Shown in pieces: positions 1 through 7,899 of a stretch of 64,000 nucleotides of DNA; the first letter of the stretch is position 1, and every line of letters starts with the position of its first letter. Location of the stretch: NCBI GenBank assembly GCA_963813635.1, contig CAWEZO010000007.1, positions 806,001 through 870,000 of the forward strand, given 5' to 3'. A model generated the notes under the pieces. It saw nothing but the letters and a program-made list of their open reading frames with translations. It ran no database searches and had not been told where the DNA came from. The translations under genes were made by a program, and so were the position numbers. The stretch is from JBBRZM01 sp963813635 (GTDB lineage Bacteria > Actinomycetota > Acidimicrobiia > IMCC26256 > JBBRZM01).

Positions 1-1043
1 CCGGCGGTCACGTGTATCCCGCGCTCGCGCTCGCACAAGAGCTCGTCGATCGCGGCCATGACCGGGCGGCGATCCATTTCGTGGGTGCTCGCCGGGGCCT
101 GGAGGCGCGCGTCGTACCCGACGCGGGCTTCGCGATCGACCTGCTCCCGGGGCGCGGGCTGCAACGGCGGCTCACCGTCGCGAACATCGGCGCAATGTGG
201 GAGAACATCGTCGCGTTCTTCCGCGCCTGGAAGGTCGTCGGCCGGCTGCGCCCGCAGGTCGTTGTCGGCGTCGGCGGCTACGCGTCGCTTCCGTGCCTGC
301 TCGCAGCCCGGTGCCGGCGCGTCCCGATGGTGGTGCACGAGCAGAACGCCGCGCCGGGCCTCGCCAACCGGATCGCGGCGCGTCTGGGTGCCCGCACCGC
401 GGTTTCGCTGCCCGGCACCCCTCTGCGGGGCGCGACGGTCACCGGCAATCCCGTGCGAGCTGCGATCCGGTCCGTGCGGCGGGCTCCGACGCCGGGCCTG
501 GTCGCGATCTTCGGCGGCAGCCTCGGCGCCCGCCGTGTCAACGACGCGGCCCTCGAGCTCTACGACCTGTGGCGGAGCCGGCACGACGTCGCAATCCACC
601 ACATCGCGGGCGTGCGCGACTACGACGGGTGCGTGACCCGGCTCGCGCGGCTCCAACGTGCCGACGACACGCTCGCCTACGAGTTGGTGCGGTACGAGGA
701 CGACATGCCGAACGTCTACGAGCGCGCCTGCGCGGCGATCTGCCGTGCCGGCGCGGTCACGGTGGCCGAGCTGTGTGTCGCAGGCGTGCCGGCGGTCCTC
801 GTGCCGCTGCCCGGAGCTCCCGGCGACCACCAGACGCGCAACGCGGAGGTGCTCGTCGACGCGGGAGCGGCGGTGCTCGTTCCCGATAGTGAATGCAACG
901 GCCGGCGCCTCGACGCGGTCGCCTCGCCGCTCCTGGCCGACAAGGCCGCGCTCGACGCGATGACTGCCGGCGCGCGCACGCTTGCGCGTCCCGATGCCGC
1001 CGCGCGCCTCGCCGATCTCGTCGAAGAGGCGGCCCGTGCCTGA
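1..1043 (+). CDS. murG: MurG, UDP-GlcNAc:lipid I GlcNAc transferase (5' partial)
   Basis: Adds GlcNAc to undecaprenyl-PP-MurNAc-pentapeptide (lipid I) to give lipid II at the inner face of the membrane. The frame is open from base 3 and reads GGHVYPALALA, the family's N-terminal glycine-rich acceptor loop, so only the first dozen or so codons are missing upstream. Further support is the GGSLGA turn and the C-terminal donor-binding stretch with ICRAGAVTVAEL and PGAPGDHQTRNAEVL. The stop overlaps the murC start by 8 nt. It belongs to the division and cell-wall operon with murC, murB and ftsQ. GT28 family; identification is secure. Confidence 0.96.
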   Translation, partial: GGHVYPALALAQELVDRGHDRAAIHFVGARRGLEARVVPDAGFAIDLLPGRGLQRRLTVANIGAMWENIVAFFRAWKVVGRLRPQVVVGVGGYASLPCLLAARCRRVPMVVHEQNAAPGLANRIAARLGARTAVSLPGTPLRGATVTGNPVRAAIRSVRRAPTPGLVAIFGGSLGARRVNDAALELYDLWRSRHDVAIHHIAGVRDYDGCVTRLARLQRADDTLAYELVRYEDDMPNVYERACAAICRAGAVTVAELCVAGVPAVLVPLPGAPGDHQTRNAEVLVDAGAAVLVPDSECNGRRLDAVASPLLADKAALDAMTAGARTLARPDAAARLADLVEEAARA

Positions 1044-2415
1044 CCTCGATCTCGCGACGCCGCAGCGGGTACACATCGTCGGTATCGGCGGGGCGGGGAT
1101 GAGCGCGATCGCGACGGTGCTCGCACGCATGGGCCATACGGTCAGCGGCTCCGATCTCAAGGACTCGCGCGGGCTCGAACGGCTGCGCGTCCTGGGAGTC
1201 GACGCGTTTGTCGGTCACGACGCCGGCCACATCGCCCCCGACATCGACGCCGTGGTTGTGTCGACCGCGATTCCGCCCGGTAATCCCGAGGTGCGCGCCG
1301 CCGGGGCGCGTTCGGTGCCGGTGCTCCGACGTGCGGATGCCTTGCGCGCCATTGCCGCCACCCGCCGCGCGATCGCCATCGCAGGGAGCCACGGCAAGAC
1401 CACGACCTCATCGATGCTCGCGCTCATCCTTCGTGCGGCCGGTTGGCATCCGAGCTTCGTGATCGGTGGTGACGTCAACGAGGTCGGTACGAATGCCGCG
1501 CTCGACGACGGGGAGTGGATCGTTGTCGAAGCCGACGAGAGCGACGGCACCTTTCTCGAGCTCGCGCCGGAGATCGCAGTGGTCACCAACGTCGAGCCCG
1601 ATCATCTCGAGCACTACGGCGGTTTCGAGGGCCTGGTCGCCGGTTTCGAGCAGTTCGTCGCCGGCGCTTCCGCCACGACCGTGCTCTGTGTCGACGACCC
1701 GGGCGCGCGGCACCTCGTTCCCATCGCCGCGCAGCCGGTGACGTACGGCTTCGCCGACGACAGTGACTACCGCCTCGTTCACTATGAAGGCGCGCGCACC
1801 GGCAGCCGGTTCTCGCTCGTGCGGCACGGCGCCGCGCTCGGTCTGGTCGAGCTACCGATCCCAGGTCGCCACAACGCGCGCAATGCGGCTGGGGCTGCGA
1901 CGGTTGCGCTCGAGCTCGGGGTGCCGTTCGACGACATCGCGCGCGCGTTGGGTGGATTCGGCGGTGTGGCTCGACGGTTCCAGTTCCGGGGTGAGGTGGC
2001 CGGCATCACGCTCGTCGACGACTATGCGCATCTCCCGAGTGAGATCGCCGCCGCGATCGGAGCGGCGCGCGAAGGCGGCTGGTCGCGTGTCATCGCCGTC
2101 TTCCAGCCGCACCGCTACACCCGCACCGCGAGTCTGTGGCGGGAGTTCGCGAGCGCGTTCGTCGACGCGGACAGCGTCGTGCTGACTGATGTCTACGCCG
2201 CGGGCGAAGCGCCACAAGCCGGTGTCTCAGGACGGCTCGTGCTGCGGGCCGTGCTCGACGCGCATCCCTCGACGGCGGTTTCGTACCTGCCCCGGCGGTC
2301 TGATCTCGTCGCCCACGCGCTCGACCATGCCCGCGCGGGAGACGTCGTGCTGACACTGGGTGCCGGTGACGTCACGATGCTTGCGGACGACTGGCTACAA
2401 GCGGAGCCGTCGTGA
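1036..2415 (+). CDS. murC: MurC, UDP-N-acetylmuramate--L-alanine ligase
   Basis: ATP-dependent cytoplasmic ligase that adds L-Ala to UDP-MurNAc, the first step of the stem peptide. From the GTG at 1036 the protein is 459 aa, normal for the family. It has the N-terminal Rossmann motif HIVGIGGAGMSA, the Mur-ligase P-loop AGSHGKTTTSS near residue 118, VEADESDGTF, and the C-terminal ligand domain with DDYAHLPSEI. An upstream in-frame start at 982 would lie inside murG, so the GTG overlapping the murG stop is preferred. The end overlaps murB by 4 nt (GTGA), so the two are probably translationally coupled. Confidence 0.96.
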   Translation: MPDLDLATPQRVHIVGIGGAGMSAIATVLARMGHTVSGSDLKDSRGLERLRVLGVDAFVGHDAGHIAPDIDAVVVSTAIPPGNPEVRAAGARSVPVLRRADALRAIAATRRAIAIAGSHGKTTTSSMLALILRAAGWHPSFVIGGDVNEVGTNAALDDGEWIVVEADESDGTFLELAPEIAVVTNVEPDHLEHYGGFEGLVAGFEQFVAGASATTVLCVDDPGARHLVPIAAQPVTYGFADDSDYRLVHYEGARTGSRFSLVRHGAALGLVELPIPGRHNARNAAGAATVALELGVPFDDIARALGGFGGVARRFQFRGEVAGITLVDDYAHLPSEIAAAIGAAREGGWSRVIAVFQPHRYTRTASLWREFASAFVDADSVVLTDVYAAGEAPQAGVSGRLVLRAVLDAHPSTAVSYLPRRSDLVAHALDHARAGDVVLTLGAGDVTMLADDWLQAEPS

Positions 2416-3464
2416 ACGCGGCCCTCGACGCGCTCGCCGCAGAGCTGCGTGCATGCTTGCCGGGCGCGGTCGCCACCAACGTGCCATTCGAAGAGCTGTC
2501 CACGTACCGGCTCGGGGGACCGGTCGCGATCGTTGTGCGCGTCACGTCGGCCGCCCAACTCGAAGTGCTCGCGTCGATTACGGCGGTGGAGCGTCCGCCG
2601 GTCCTCGTGACCGGCCGCGGGTCCAATCTGCTCGTCGCCGATACGGGATTCGCGGGCGTGGGTGTCTTGCTGGAGGGTGACTTCGAGATGGTGGATCTCG
2701 AAGCCGCAGATCTTCTGGGCGGCGCAGCCGCTGAACTTGTGGGCGGCGCAGCCGCAGAGCGCGCCGTCGCCGAAGCCGCGGACCGTATCGGCGGCGATGG
2801 TGCGGGGCGCAGCGTCGCCGCCGGCGGCGCGGTCGCGCTGCCGGTGCTTGCCCGGCGCGCTGCCGGCGCAGGGCTCACCGGCCTCGAGTTCTTCGTGGGG
2901 ATCCCGGGCACGGTGGGTGGCGCCCTGCACATGAACGCGGGCGGCCACGGTCGCGAGACACGCGACGTCGTCGTCGGTGCATGGGTGCAGGACCTCTACG
3001 ACGCCGCACCGCCGCGGTGGCTGACGACCGACGAGCTGTCATTCGACTACCGCCACTCGGTGTTGTCCGACTCCGACGTGGTCACCGCCGCACAGTTCCG
3101 CGTGCGTGTCGATGAGGTGGCTGCCTGTGAGGAACGGATCGCGGAGATCGTGCGGTGGCGCCGGGAGCATCAGCCCGGCGGGGCAAATGCCGGCTCGGTC
3201 TTTCGCAACCCACCGGGCGACTCGGCCGGCCGGCTCATTGAAGCCGCGGGATGCAAGGGCCTGCGGGTGGGTGGCGTCGTCGTCTCCGACAAGCACGCCA
3301 ACTTCTTTCAAGCGGAGCCCGGTGCCCGGGCAGCCGATGTGCACGCGTTGATCACCGAAGTGCGCCGGCGCGTGGCGCAGGCGTTCGACGTCGACCTGGT
3401 ACCCGAGCTCCGCATGATCGGATTCGCCGAGCCCGATGGCGGCCACGAGGAGGCCAACGCGTGA
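2412..3464 (+). CDS. murB: MurB, UDP-N-acetylenolpyruvoylglucosamine reductase with a repeat insertion
   Basis: FAD/NADPH enzyme making UDP-MurNAc. Visible are TYRLGG, the FAD-binding GRGSNLLVADTGF (residues 69-80), GIPGTVGGALHMNAG, YRHS, the catalytic-serine segment NAGSVFRNP (Ser262) and a C-terminal PELRMIGF glutamate. Between the FAD loop and the GIPGTVGG motif lies an extra Ala/Gly/Glu-rich segment (about residues 95-133), encoded in part by two tandem 24-bp copies at 2712-2759. Most MurBs go almost directly from one motif to the other there. The insertion keeps frame. Coupled to murC and ftsQ by GTGA overlaps. Confidence 0.94.
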   Translation: MNAALDALAAELRACLPGAVATNVPFEELSTYRLGGPVAIVVRVTSAAQLEVLASITAVERPPVLVTGRGSNLLVADTGFAGVGVLLEGDFEMVDLEAADLLGGAAAELVGGAAAERAVAEAADRIGGDGAGRSVAAGGAVALPVLARRAAGAGLTGLEFFVGIPGTVGGALHMNAGGHGRETRDVVVGAWVQDLYDAAPPRWLTTDELSFDYRHSVLSDSDVVTAAQFRVRVDEVAACEERIAEIVRWRREHQPGGANAGSVFRNPPGDSAGRLIEAAGCKGLRVGGVVVSDKHANFFQAEPGARAADVHALITEVRRRVAQAFDVDLVPELRMIGFAEPDGGHEEANA

Positions 3465-4246
3465 GCACCCAGACACCTTCACGTCCGGCACGGTCGCCGC
3501 GCGCCGCGCCCATCGATCCGCGCATCCGAGACCGGCGCGTCGCGGTGAAGCGCCACGAGGGCCGCCGGCGCCTGCGCAGCGTGCTCGGCGTGCTGGTCGC
3601 GTTCGTCGTTGCCGGCATGGTGCTGCTCGTCGTCGAATCGCCGTTCCTCGATGTCGACCGGATCGACGCACGCGGCGGCGCGCACACGCGATCCGGCGAC
3701 ATTCGGCGCGCGGCGCGGGTTTCCACTGGTGACCCGTTGCTGCTCGTCAACCTCGGAGCCGTGCGGGCACGCGTCGAGCAACTGCCGTGGGTCAAACGTG
3801 CGACGGTGCAGCGCGACCTGCCGGGCCGCTTGCGGATCATGGTGACGGAGCGCACGGCAGTGGCGTGGTCGCGGCGCAGCGTCGACCGCGTGACCCTGGT
3901 CGACGCGACCGGTCGCGTGCTCGGCGACGAACGGCAGCCGCCGCCCGGCGTGCCCCAGCTCGTCATTCCGAGCGGTCTCGCGCATCCCGGCGCGAACGTG
4001 CAACCGGTAGACGAGTTGCGTGTGATCGCGCAACTCCCTGCGGCGTTGCGGGTGCGGGTCGCGTCGGTCGCGCTGGTGCGCGGGGAAGCGACGCTGCAAT
4101 TGGCGTTCGGTCCGCAAGTGCGGCTGGGCACGCCCGACGCCGTCAACGCGAAGGCGCGCGCGATGCTCGCCGTGCTGGCATCGTTGCACGGGGCCTCACC
4201 GCGCTACATCGATGTACGGGTGCCGGCTGCGCCCGTGACCGGCTGA
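3461..4246 (+). CDS. ftsQ: FtsQ/DivIB cell-division protein
   Basis: Bitopic divisome protein linking early and late division proteins. From the GTG at 3461 (GTGA overlap with murB) it is 261 aa: a basic cytoplasmic tail, one membrane segment (LGVLVAFVVAGMVLLVVES, about residues 45-65), then a POTRA domain starting FLDVDRIDARGG and containing LPWVKRATVQRDLPG. The C-terminal beta domain follows. Position directly before ftsZ is typical of actinobacteria. Sequence conservation in this family is low; the call rests on topology, the POTRA motif and context. Confidence 0.9.
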   Translation: MSTQTPSRPARSPRAAPIDPRIRDRRVAVKRHEGRRRLRSVLGVLVAFVVAGMVLLVVESPFLDVDRIDARGGAHTRSGDIRRAARVSTGDPLLLVNLGAVRARVEQLPWVKRATVQRDLPGRLRIMVTERTAVAWSRRSVDRVTLVDATGRVLGDERQPPPGVPQLVIPSGLAHPGANVQPVDELRVIAQLPAALRVRVASVALVRGEATLQLAFGPQVRLGTPDAVNAKARAMLAVLASLHGASPRYIDVRVPAAPVTG

Positions 4247-4266
4247 CCGCTTTTCTTTCGCCTGCG

Positions 4267-4296
4267 TTGACCTTCGCGAGACCTTTTGGGTAGGGT
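4267..4296 (+). promoter_or_regulatory. Putative sigma70-type promoter for ftsZ
   Basis: TTGACC (4267-4272) and TAGGGT (4291-4296) are separated by 18 nt in the ftsQ-ftsZ gap. This is the best -35/-10 pair in the gap and predicts a leader of about 175 nt before ftsZ. Inferred from sequence only. Confidence 0.5.
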
Positions 4297-4331
4297 CTCC
4301 ACCGCAACGACAGGTTTACCCCGCTCTGAAT

Positions 4332-4413
4332 CTCAACTTGAGGTTGAGGGTTGTCGGAAGATGCACTACTGGGCAACGGGAATCCACCCGGTTGTCGTCG
4401 CTGCAGGCGACGA
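4332..4413 (+). promoter_or_regulatory. Structured ftsZ 5' leader with dyads
   Basis: Within the gap between ftsQ and ftsZ there is a perfect dyad CTCAAC/GTTGAG with a 5-nt spacer (4332-4348), an imperfect stem (CAACGGG at 4374-4380 with CCCGGTTG at 4387-4394) and a 7-bp hairpin (TCGTCGC at 4395-4401 with GCGACGA at 4407-4413). The first dyad could be a protein-binding site close to the transcript start; the others could fold in the mRNA. No known riboswitch is recognised. Confidence 0.4.
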
Positions 4414-4478
4414 TGTGACCAGCGAACGATGAAGCGAGCCCACCGCAACGGCGGAAGCTCGAGGCGGAAGGACACTGC

Positions 4479-5552
4479 ATGCTCGGCGCTCCTCAGAACT
4501 ATCTGGCGGTCATCAAGGTCCTCGGCATCGGCGGTGGAGGTTGCAACGCCGTCAACCGCATGATCGACGCGGGCCTCAAGGGCGTGGAGTTCATCGCCAT
4601 CAACACCGACGCCCAGGCGCTGCTGATGAGTGACGCCGACGTGAAGCTCGACGTCGGTCGTCAGCTCACGCGCGGTCTCGGCGCCGGTTCCGATCCCGAC
4701 GTCGGCCGCAACGCCGCCGAGGAGCACCGCGAAGAGATCGAAGAGGTTTTGAAGGGCGCCGACATGGTGTTCATCACCGCCGGCAAGGGCGGGGGCACCG
4801 GCACGGGTGGCGCGCCGATCGTCGCCGAAGTTGCCAAGAGCATCGGCGCGCTGACCATCGGTGTCGTCACGAGGCCGTTCACGTTCGAAGGGCGGCGCCG
4901 CTCGGTGCAGGCCGAGAACGGCATCCAACAGCTCAAAGAGAAGGTCGACACGCTCATCATCATTCCCAACGACCGTCTGCTCCAGGTCTCCGACGAGAAG
5001 ACCTCGATGCTCAACGCATTCAAGATGGCCGACGAGGTCCTGCTGCAAGGCGTGCAGGGCATCACCGATCTCATCACCACGCCGGGGCTCATCAACACCG
5101 ACTTCGCCGACGTGAAGATGATCATGACCAACGCCGGCTCCGCGCTGATGGGGATCGGCTACGCGTCGGGCGAGGGGCGCGCTGTGAACGCCGCTCGTGC
5201 CGGCATCTCGAGTCCGTTGCTCGAGGCGAGCATCGAAGGCGCGCGCGGCATTCTGCTCAACGTGTCGGGCCCGTCCGACCTCGGACTGTTCGAGGTCAAC
5301 GAGGCGGCCGAGATCATCGCGCAGGCGGCGCATCCCGATGCCAACATCATCTTCGGTGCAGTGATCGACGACGCGCTCGGCGACGAGGTGCGCATCACCG
5401 TGATCGCGGCGGGCTTCGATCGCTACGAGGGTGAGCGTCAGCTCGGAGCGACCGGGCTCGGTCTGCGTGACGACGAGGAAGCGTTCGGCACCGGCGACAC
5501 GGAGATCACGCTCGACGACGACGAGTTCGACGTCCCCGAGTTTCTCCGCTGA
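4479..5552 (+). CDS. ftsZ: FtsZ, tubulin-like division GTPase
   Basis: Forms the cytokinetic ring. It is 357 aa with the GTP-binding IGGGGCNAVN near residue 18, the tubulin signature GGGTGTGG (residues 105-112), the T7 loop NTDFADVK that completes the neighbour's active site, and a short acidic linker ending in DVPEFLR, the conserved C-terminal peptide that binds SepF and other partners. A Shine-Dalgarno-like GGAAGGA precedes the ATG. Unlike murC-murB-ftsQ it has its own long leader and a candidate promoter. The frame is intact. Confidence 0.98.
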   Translation: MLGAPQNYLAVIKVLGIGGGGCNAVNRMIDAGLKGVEFIAINTDAQALLMSDADVKLDVGRQLTRGLGAGSDPDVGRNAAEEHREEIEEVLKGADMVFITAGKGGGTGTGGAPIVAEVAKSIGALTIGVVTRPFTFEGRRRSVQAENGIQQLKEKVDTLIIIPNDRLLQVSDEKTSMLNAFKMADEVLLQGVQGITDLITTPGLINTDFADVKMIMTNAGSALMGIGYASGEGRAVNAARAGISSPLLEASIEGARGILLNVSGPSDLGLFEVNEAAEIIAQAAHPDANIIFGAVIDDALGDEVRITVIAAGFDRYEGERQLGATGLGLRDDEEAFGTGDTEITLDDDEFDVPEFLR

Positions 5553-5597
5553 GCCTCGCCGGCGCTTCGGGCGGCGGCAGTCGGCGGCATCAGGGCG

Positions 5598-6305
5598 ATG
5601 ATCGAGCGTTCGATCGGGCGCACGCGGATCGTGTTCACCGATCGTCATGGCGGCGCGTCGGCGGGTCCGTACGCCTCGCGCAATCTCGCTGATCACGTGG
5701 GCGACGCGCCCGAGGCCGTTGCGCAGAACCGCGCCCGGCTCGGCGAGGAGCTCGACATCGCGCCGGCATCATGGCGCTGGCTGCGCCAGGTCCACGGTGC
5801 CCATGTCGTCGAAGCCAACCGCGAAACCGCACCGCCGGAGGCCGACGCCGCGATCGCGACGACAGCCGGTGTAGCGCTGACGGTGCTGGTCGCCGACTGC
5901 GGGCCCGTTGCGCTCGCGTGCGGCGACGCAGTCGGTGTCGTGCACACGGGATGGCGCGGGCTCGAGTCAGGCGTTGTCGGCGCGGCGGTTGATGCACTCC
6001 ATCGGGTCAGCGCCGGACCGGTGCGTGCGGTGCTGGGCCCGTGCATTCACGCCGATCATTACGAGTTCGGCGAGGAGGAGCTCGCCCGGCTCGGCGCACG
6101 CTTCGGCGACGAGGTGTGCGCCACAACCAAGACGGGCAGGCCGGCATTCGACCTTCCGGCAGCCGTACGCGTCGCGCTCGGTCGTGCGGGCGTCGACGAG
6201 CTCGACGATGTCGACGTGTGCACCGCCTGCTCGCCGGACCATTTCTCGCACCGACGGGATGGTGTCACCGGCCGTCAAGCGCTCGTCGCCGTACGCGGGC
6301 GATGA
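5598..6305 (+). CDS. pgeF: PgeF/YfiH (LACC1-type) purine nucleoside phosphorylase or peptidoglycan editing factor
   Basis: Member of the multicopper-oxidase-like (DUF152) family placed after ftsZ in many actinobacteria. Family members cleave purine nucleosides, and PgeF in E. coli prevents misincorporation of L-Ser into peptidoglycan precursors. The 235-aa protein has the metal/active-site motifs QVHGAHV, ADCGPV, HTGWRG, GPCIH and CTACSPDHFSHRRDG. It overlaps the next gene by 4 nt (ATGA). Which activity dominates here cannot be told from sequence. Confidence 0.9.
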   Translation: MIERSIGRTRIVFTDRHGGASAGPYASRNLADHVGDAPEAVAQNRARLGEELDIAPASWRWLRQVHGAHVVEANRETAPPEADAAIATTAGVALTVLVADCGPVALACGDAVGVVHTGWRGLESGVVGAAVDALHRVSAGPVRAVLGPCIHADHYEFGEEELARLGARFGDEVCATTKTGRPAFDLPAAVRVALGRAGVDELDDVDVCTACSPDHFSHRRDGVTGRQALVAVRGR

Positions 6306-6988
6306 GTGGCGACGTCGCCGCCGCGGTCTCGGACGTACGCGCGCGCATCGACGCGGCGGCGCGCCGGGCGGGACGCGATGCGCGTTCGATCACGCTCGTC
6401 GCGGCGACGAAGACCGTCCCGGTCGATGCCATACGCGCCGCGCTCGATGCGGGTGTCGCCGACCTGGGGGAGAACCGGGCGCAGGAGCTCCTCGCCAAGG
6501 CGCCCGAGATCGCTGCATCCGGCGGCGGTGACGCGCCGCGCTGGCATTTCCTCGGTCAGCTGCAGCGCAACAAGGTGCGGGCGCTCGCGCCCTGGGTGCA
6601 GTGCTGGCATTCGGTCGACCGGCCGGCGCTCGGCCCGGCGATCGCCCGCCACTCGCCGGGAGCCCGCGTGCTCGTGGAGGTCAACCTGGCTGACGAGCCG
6701 CGCAAGGGAGGCTGCCCGGCCGCCGGCGCCGCTGCGCTGGTCGACGCGCTGCGTGGCGACGGGCTCGCCGTGCAAGGGCTCATGACCATGCCCCCGCACG
6801 GCGATGATCCGAGGCCGTGGTTCGCACAGCTGCGCCACCTCGCGGCGGAGCTGGAACTGCCGGAGCTGTCGATGGGCATGACCGACGATTTCGAGATCGC
6901 GATCGAGGAAGGCGCGACGATCGTCCGGATCGGCAGAGCGCTGTTCGGCGAGCGACCAGTCCGCCAAGTCGGCGAGGCGCGAAGATAG
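6302..6988 (+). CDS. yggS: YggS/PLPBP family PLP-homeostasis protein
   Basis: Fold-III (alanine-racemase-like) protein that binds PLP without known catalysis and buffers free PLP. From the ATG at 6302 it is 228 aa. The PLP lysine is in LVAATK near the N-terminus, followed by GENRAQE, WHFLGQLQRNK, and the phosphate-binding C-terminal motif LSMGMTDDFEIAIEEG with TIVRIGRALFG. It sits between pgeF and sepF, the usual actinobacterial and Gram-positive order. The frame is intact. Confidence 0.93.
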   Translation: MSGDVAAAVSDVRARIDAAARRAGRDARSITLVAATKTVPVDAIRAALDAGVADLGENRAQELLAKAPEIAASGGGDAPRWHFLGQLQRNKVRALAPWVQCWHSVDRPALGPAIARHSPGARVLVEVNLADEPRKGGCPAAGAAALVDALRGDGLAVQGLMTMPPHGDDPRPWFAQLRHLAAELELPELSMGMTDDFEIAIEEGATIVRIGRALFGERPVRQVGEARR

Positions 6989-7014
6989 GCTGCCCATTCA
7001 GGAGGAAGGCGGCG

Positions 7015-7566
7015 ATGGCTTCGATGTGGCGTCGAGCGATGGTGTATCTGGGACTGCAAGACGACGACGAGTACGACCAGTACGACCATTACGACCAGTA
7101 CGACTACGAAGACGAGGACCAAGAGCCCGACGGGCGCGTCCGCGACCATCGCGGCGCGCGCGAGCCGCGTGAGCACAAAGAGCCCGCGGCCGAGCAGACG
7201 GGCAGCGGATCGGTTCGAGCCCTGGCGCGTGATGACGCCGCTCCGACAGTCAGCTCACGACCTCCCGCGATCCGTACGGTTCCCACCAACGCCGCGCGGG
7301 TGCATGTGGTCGAGCCGCACGGCTTCAACGACGCGCAAGAGGTCGGTGACCGGCTCAAGGAGAACCAGCCGGTCATCCTCAATCTCCAGGGTCTCGGTCG
7401 TGAGCTCCAGCGGCGCCTCATCGACTTCTCGAGCGGCCTCGCGTACGCGGTGGGTGGATCGATGTCGCGCGTCGCCGATCAGGTATTCCTACTCACCCCG
7501 ACCAACGTCGAAGTGTCGGAGGAAGAGAAGGAGCGGCTCCAGGCGCGCGGTCTGTATCGCGCCTGA
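7015..7566 (+). CDS. sepF: SepF, FtsZ membrane anchor
   Basis: Anchors and bundles FtsZ at the membrane through its C-terminal peptide. From the ATG at 7015, with a strong AGGAGGAAGG ribosome-binding site just upstream, it is 183 aa. The N-terminal amphipathic stretch MASMWRRAMVYLGL is followed by an unusually acidic, Tyr-rich tract (repeated DQYD/DHYD/DYED units, about residues 19-40), a charged linker, and the globular SepF domain from about residue 100 (VVEPHGFNDAQEVGDRLK, VILNLQG, DFSSGLAYAVGGSMSRVADQVFLLTP). ftsZ is nearby in the same cluster. Confidence 0.95.
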   Translation: MASMWRRAMVYLGLQDDDEYDQYDHYDQYDYEDEDQEPDGRVRDHRGAREPREHKEPAAEQTGSGSVRALARDDAAPTVSSRPPAIRTVPTNAARVHVVEPHGFNDAQEVGDRLKENQPVILNLQGLGRELQRRLIDFSSGLAYAVGGSMSRVADQVFLLTPTNVEVSEEEKERLQARGLYRA

Positions 7567-7575
7567 GTCGATCCC

Positions 7576-7821
7576 ATGGGAATTCTCTCCGCGTTGCTCA
7601 CGGTCTTTCTCGTGCTGCTCTTCGTGCGCATGATCTTCTCGTGGATTCCGCAAAATCCCGACTCGGGTCTCGCGCCCATCTCGCGGATCGTGTACGACCT
7701 CACGGAGCCCGTGCTTGCACCCGTCCGCCGGGTCGTCCCGCCCGTCGGAATGTTCGATCTCTCGTTCCTTGTCGTGTTCATCATCGTGAGCTTGCTGCGC
7801 GCGTACGTGGCGGGCATGTGA
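7576..7821 (+). CDS. YggT family integral membrane protein
   Basis: An 81-aa protein with two hydrophobic segments (about residues 3-22 and 60-78) separated by a polar loop with SWIPQNP and YDLTEPVLAPVRRVVPP, the family signature. YggT genes commonly lie between sepF and divIVA. The role is poorly defined; involvement in division-site or envelope organisation is inferred from context. It starts 9 nt after the sepF stop. Confidence 0.9.
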   Translation: MGILSALLTVFLVLLFVRMIFSWIPQNPDSGLAPISRIVYDLTEPVLAPVRRVVPPVGMFDLSFLVVFIIVSLLRAYVAGM

Positions 7822-7886
7822 TCCGGCGGCTGACGCCGCCGAGGGCGGCCCACGGAGCGCTCCACCACCCACCCCGTTCTCGCCGC

Positions 7887-7892
7887 TAAAAT
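7887..7892 (+). promoter_or_regulatory. -10 hexamer TAAAAT for a leaderless divIVA transcript
   Basis: TAAAAT ends 7 nt before the ATG at 7900, the distance expected between a -10 box and a transcription start. No Shine-Dalgarno precedes that ATG. Confidence 0.6.
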
Positions 7893-7899
7893 GCCCGCC

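Noticed and set aside
4143..5696. 517-codon frame antisense to ftsZ and 533-codon frame antisense to the EF-G-like gene (27444-29045)
   Set aside because: Shadow frames of conserved genes; low-complexity Arg/Asp/Val-rich products without domains.
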